Source: Constrictibacter sp. MBR-5 (GTDB lineage Bacteria; Pseudomonadota; Alphaproteobacteria; JAJUGE01). From it: 64,000 bases of DNA. A program made the translations under genes and the position numbers. The first letter of the stretch is position 1. Each line of letters begins with the position of its first letter. This document shows, in pieces, positions 61,826 through 64,000 of the stretch. The notes beneath the pieces are model-generated. The model was not told the origin of the DNA, made no database searches, and saw only the letters and a program-made list of their open reading frames with translations. The DNA is taken from the NCBI RefSeq assembly GCF_040549485.1, contig NZ_JBEPTK010000001.1, positions 620,001 to 684,000 on the forward strand. Reading direction: 5' to 3'.

Positions 61826-62911
61826 ATGGCCGGAGTACAGCTCAGCGGCGTTCGCAAGGTCTACCCCGGCGGGGTCGAGGCGATCCGCGGCATCGACCTG
61901 GAGATCGCCGACGGCGAACTCGTCGTCCTGGTCGGCCCGTCCGGCTGCGGCAAGTCCACCCTGCTGCGCATGGTCGCGGGGCTGGAGGAGATCAGCGACG
62001 GCGAGATCCGCATCGGCGAGCGGGTGGTGAACCGGCTGGAGCCGGCCGACCGCGACATCGCCATGGTGTTCCAGAACTACGCGCTCTACCCGCACATGAG
62101 CGTCTACGACAACATGGCCTACGGCCTGCGTAACCGGAAGACACCGAAGGCGGAGATCGACCGGCGGGTGAACGAGGCGGCGCAGATCCTGGGGCTGGGC
62201 GACTTCCTGAAGCGGAAGCCGCGGCAGCTTTCGGGCGGCCAGCGGCAGCGAGTCGCCATGGGCCGGGCCATCGTGCGCGAGCCGGCGGCCTTCCTGTTCG
62301 ACGAGCCGCTCTCCAACCTGGACGCGAAACTGCGCGTCCAGATGCGCCTGGAGATCAAGCGCTTGCAACAACGGCTCGGTACGACGAGCATCTACGTGAC
62401 GCACGATCAGGTCGAGGCGATGACCCTCGGCGACAAGCTGGTGGTGATGCGGGACGGAATCGCGGAACAGGTCGGCACGCCGATCGAGGTTTACGAACGT
62501 CCCGCCACCGTTTATGTCGCCGGGTTCATCGGTTCGCCCGCAATGAATTTCCTGCCCGGACGGGTGGACGGCGGCTCGATCGCCCTCGACGAGGGGCCCG
62601 TGCTGCCGCTGCCCCATGGAGCGGGCGGCGTCGAACAGGGCAGACCGGTGACCCTGGGCATCCGCCCGGAGCACATCGTCGCGGGAGAAGAACATGATCA
62701 AGAAGCGGCGCACTTCGCGATGACGGTGGACATCATCGAGACGTTGGGCGCGGACACTCTCATCTACGGCCCCGTCACCGCCAGAGGCGACGTCATCACC
62801 GTCCGCACGGCCGGACAGCGCAGGTTCCGGCAGGGCGACAGCATCCCCTTGGAAGTCTCGCTCGACCATCTGCACGTCTTCGATCCCGAGACCGGGCGGA
62901 GGCTGATTTGA
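61826..62911 (+). CDS. ugpC: sn-Glycerol-3-phosphate ABC ATPase UgpC
   Basis: A 361-residue ATPase. Walker [17 protein letters not shown], signature [19 protein letters not shown], Walker [16 protein letters not shown] and switch His [15 protein letters not shown] are intact; the C-terminal TOBE region with LGIRPEHI is complete. It energises UgpAE. Its TGA overlaps the TTG start of the GntR gene. Confidence 0.95.
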   Translation: MAGVQLSGVRKVYPGGVEAIRGIDLEIADGELVVLVGPSGCGKSTLLRMVAGLEEISDGEIRIGERVVNRLEPADRDIAMVFQNYALYPHMSVYDNMAYGLRNRKTPKAEIDRRVNEAAQILGLGDFLKRKPRQLSGGQRQRVAMGRAIVREPAAFLFDEPLSNLDAKLRVQMRLEIKRLQQRLGTTSIYVTHDQVEAMTLGDKLVVMRDGIAEQVGTPIEVYERPATVYVAGFIGSPAMNFLPGRVDGGSIALDEGPVLPLPHGAGGVEQGRPVTLGIRPEHIVAGEEHDQEAAHFAMTVDIIETLGADTLIYGPVTARGDVITVRTAGQRRFRQGDSIPLEVSLDHLHVFDPETGRRLI

Positions 62912-63657
62912 ACGGGGGACGCGAACCGCGCTACCGCGAGATCGCCGAAGTCCTGATCGAGGAAATCCGCTCCGCCAAATATCCGGTCGGCTCGATGCTG
63001 CCGCCGGAACTGGACCTGTGCGAGCGATTCCAGGTCAGCCGCTTCACGATGCGCGAGGCGCTTCGGCGGCTGCACGAACTGGGACTCGTCAGCCGCCGCC
63101 GCGGCGCCGGCACGACGGTCGAGGCGCTGGAGACGCCGCAGCCCTATACGCAGTCGCTGAAGACGCTCGACGAGCTGCTGCAGTATCCGCCGGAAACGAT
63201 GATCACGCTGCGCGGCAGCAAGAAGATCAAGGCGGACCGGCTGCTGGCGCAGACGCTCGGTTGCCAGCCGGGCGACCGGTGGACACGGATCAGCCTCACC
63301 CGCGGGCTCGCCGACAGCGACCTGCCGATCTGCTGGAACGACATCCACATCCTCCCCGAGTATGGCGAGGTCGCCAAGCATGTCGGCGGCCAGGGCCGGC
63401 CCGTCTATCGGGTCGTGGAGGAGATGTACGGCTGCAGCGTCGACCGGATCGAGGTGCAGATGTATGCCGCAGCCGTCAGCTCGGAGATCGCGGAGACGCT
63501 GCGCACCGAACCGGGGACTCCGGCCTTCTGCATCGTGCGCCGGTTCTTCGACAGGGACTCGCGCATGTACGAGGTCTCCGTCGCGATCCACCCCGCGGGC
63601 CGCTTCTCCTACTCCATGCAGCTGCGCCGCCAGTGGCAGACCGGCCAGGGCGGCTGA
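62908..63657 (+). CDS. GntR/HutC-family regulator
   Basis: A 249-residue repressor. The N-terminal wHTH ([63 protein letters not shown]) is followed by a UTRA effector domain (about 80-245) with [19 protein letters not shown]. The TTG start at 62908 overlaps ugpC's stop (TTGA), so it is co-translated with the transporter, an unusual place for a regulator. A second, substrate-linked control of ugp on top of PhoB is likely. Confidence 0.88.
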   Translation: MNGGREPRYREIAEVLIEEIRSAKYPVGSMLPPELDLCERFQVSRFTMREALRRLHELGLVSRRRGAGTTVEALETPQPYTQSLKTLDELLQYPPETMITLRGSKKIKADRLLAQTLGCQPGDRWTRISLTRGLADSDLPICWNDIHILPEYGEVAKHVGGQGRPVYRVVEEMYGCSVDRIEVQMYAAAVSSEIAETLRTEPGTPAFCIVRRFFDRDSRMYEVSVAIHPAGRFSYSMQLRRQWQTGQGG

Positions 63658-63683
63658 GGCCGCCCGCTCCGCTCTGAAGCCCT

Positions 63684-64000
63684 CTACGCCTTGAAGAAGG
63701 CGGCCAGTTCGGCGGCCGTCTCTTCCGGCGCCTCCTCCGGCAGGAAGTGGCCGCAGTCGAGCGCACGCCCGCTGACGTCGGTCGCCCAGTGCCGCCAGAC
63801 GTCGACGACGCCCGAGCGCCGGCCGCGGCCGCCCCAGAGGGCCAGCATCGGGCAGGCGATCTTGCGCCCGGCCGCGCGGTCGGCGTCGTCCAGGTCGAAG
63901 TCGACGGTGGCCCCCGCCCGGTAGTCGGCGCAGGTCGCGGCGATGGTCGCCGGGTCGCGGAAGCAGCGCAGATACTCGGCCATCGCCTCCGGTGCGAAGC
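63684..64000 (-). CDS. Alpha/beta hydrolase, C-terminal part (runs off window)
   Basis: The last 105 residues of an alpha/beta hydrolase; the gene continues beyond position 64000. The cap-to-core region AEYLRCFRDPATIAATCADYRAGATVDFDLDDADRAAGRKIACPMLALWGG and the catalytic His in ALDCGHFLPEEAPEETAAEL match haloacetate dehalogenase/epoxide hydrolase-like proteins. Nucleophile region not visible. Confidence 0.8.
   Translation of the reverse strand, partial: FAPEAMAEYLRCFRDPATIAATCADYRAGATVDFDLDDADRAAGRKIACPMLALWGGRGRRSGVVDVWRHWATDVSGRALDCGHFLPEEAPEETAAELAAFFKA

Overview
The window is about 70% G+C and reads as chromosome of a heterotrophic alphaproteobacterium. Clade markers are the cell-cycle regulator TrcR (DUF1013), a DUF1192 protein, a DUF2336 protein and a C4-type 5-aminolevulinate synthase; Rhodospirillales is my best guess but is not proven. 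I see no rRNA, tRNA, CRISPR array, insertion sequence or prophage. Coding density is very high and nearly every line of extra reading frame is a shadow of a real gene.

Layout. 1-4031: an operon with a PhnZ-like mixed-valent diiron oxygenase, a three-gene polyamine/2-aminoethylphosphonate-type ABC importer without a binding protein, and the C-terminal half of an Fe(II)/2-oxoglutarate oxygenase, behind a Pho-box-like promoter. 4035-7732: a ring-acyl-CoA-type dehydrogenase, an outer-membrane barrel protein and a divergent MerR / small cation-transporter pair. 7805-10824: ohr/ohrR with twin operators, a universal stress protein and a TerC-family membrane protein. 11217-15712: a soluble PAS chemoreceptor, a CaiB-type CoA-transferase, an FAD amine oxidase and DoxX. 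15723-22507: RecQ, HemA, then a thiolase-like protein, a methyltransferase and an atypical SDR. 22523-28365: Nudix, a small Pro/Thr/Gln-rich protein, an EEP nuclease, DUF2336, GmhA-HldE for ADP-heptose and a secreted peptidoglycan-binding-like protein.

28593-33479 is an acyl-CoA catabolism operon: an acyl-CoA dehydrogenase, three tandem crotonase-fold paralogues that all lack both hydratase glutamates but keep a PaaG-type aspartate, and an MFS transporter. 33521-37869 holds a CMD-family protein, an orphan TRAP binding protein, an old-yellow-enzyme homologue and an ICL/PEP-mutase-family enzyme. A 51-residue membrane protein (37924-38079) precedes a DeoR-regulated ugp-like operon (38314-43388). 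43366-49485 carries a GST, two EamA exporters, trcR, a quinone oxidoreductase, DUF1192, a thioesterase and a dual-specificity-type phosphatase. 49649-55980 has DUF1206, nadA-nadC behind a palindromic operator, an amidase and a gamma-glutamyltransferase-like enzyme, and an OmpA-like lipoprotein. 55999-58488 is a CPA1 Na+/H+ antiporter fused to a cyclic-nucleotide-binding domain. 58657-63657 is a genuine ugpBAEC operon with an in-operon GntR regulator, preceded by a clear Pho box; a partial alpha/beta hydrolase runs off the right edge.

A phosphorus theme joins both ends: a Pho-box-like element before the PhnZ-type gene, a strong Pho box before ugpB, and a second ugp-like transporter in between. 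In both ugp-type operons a strong hairpin lies between the binding-protein gene and the permease genes, a layout expected to keep binding protein in excess.
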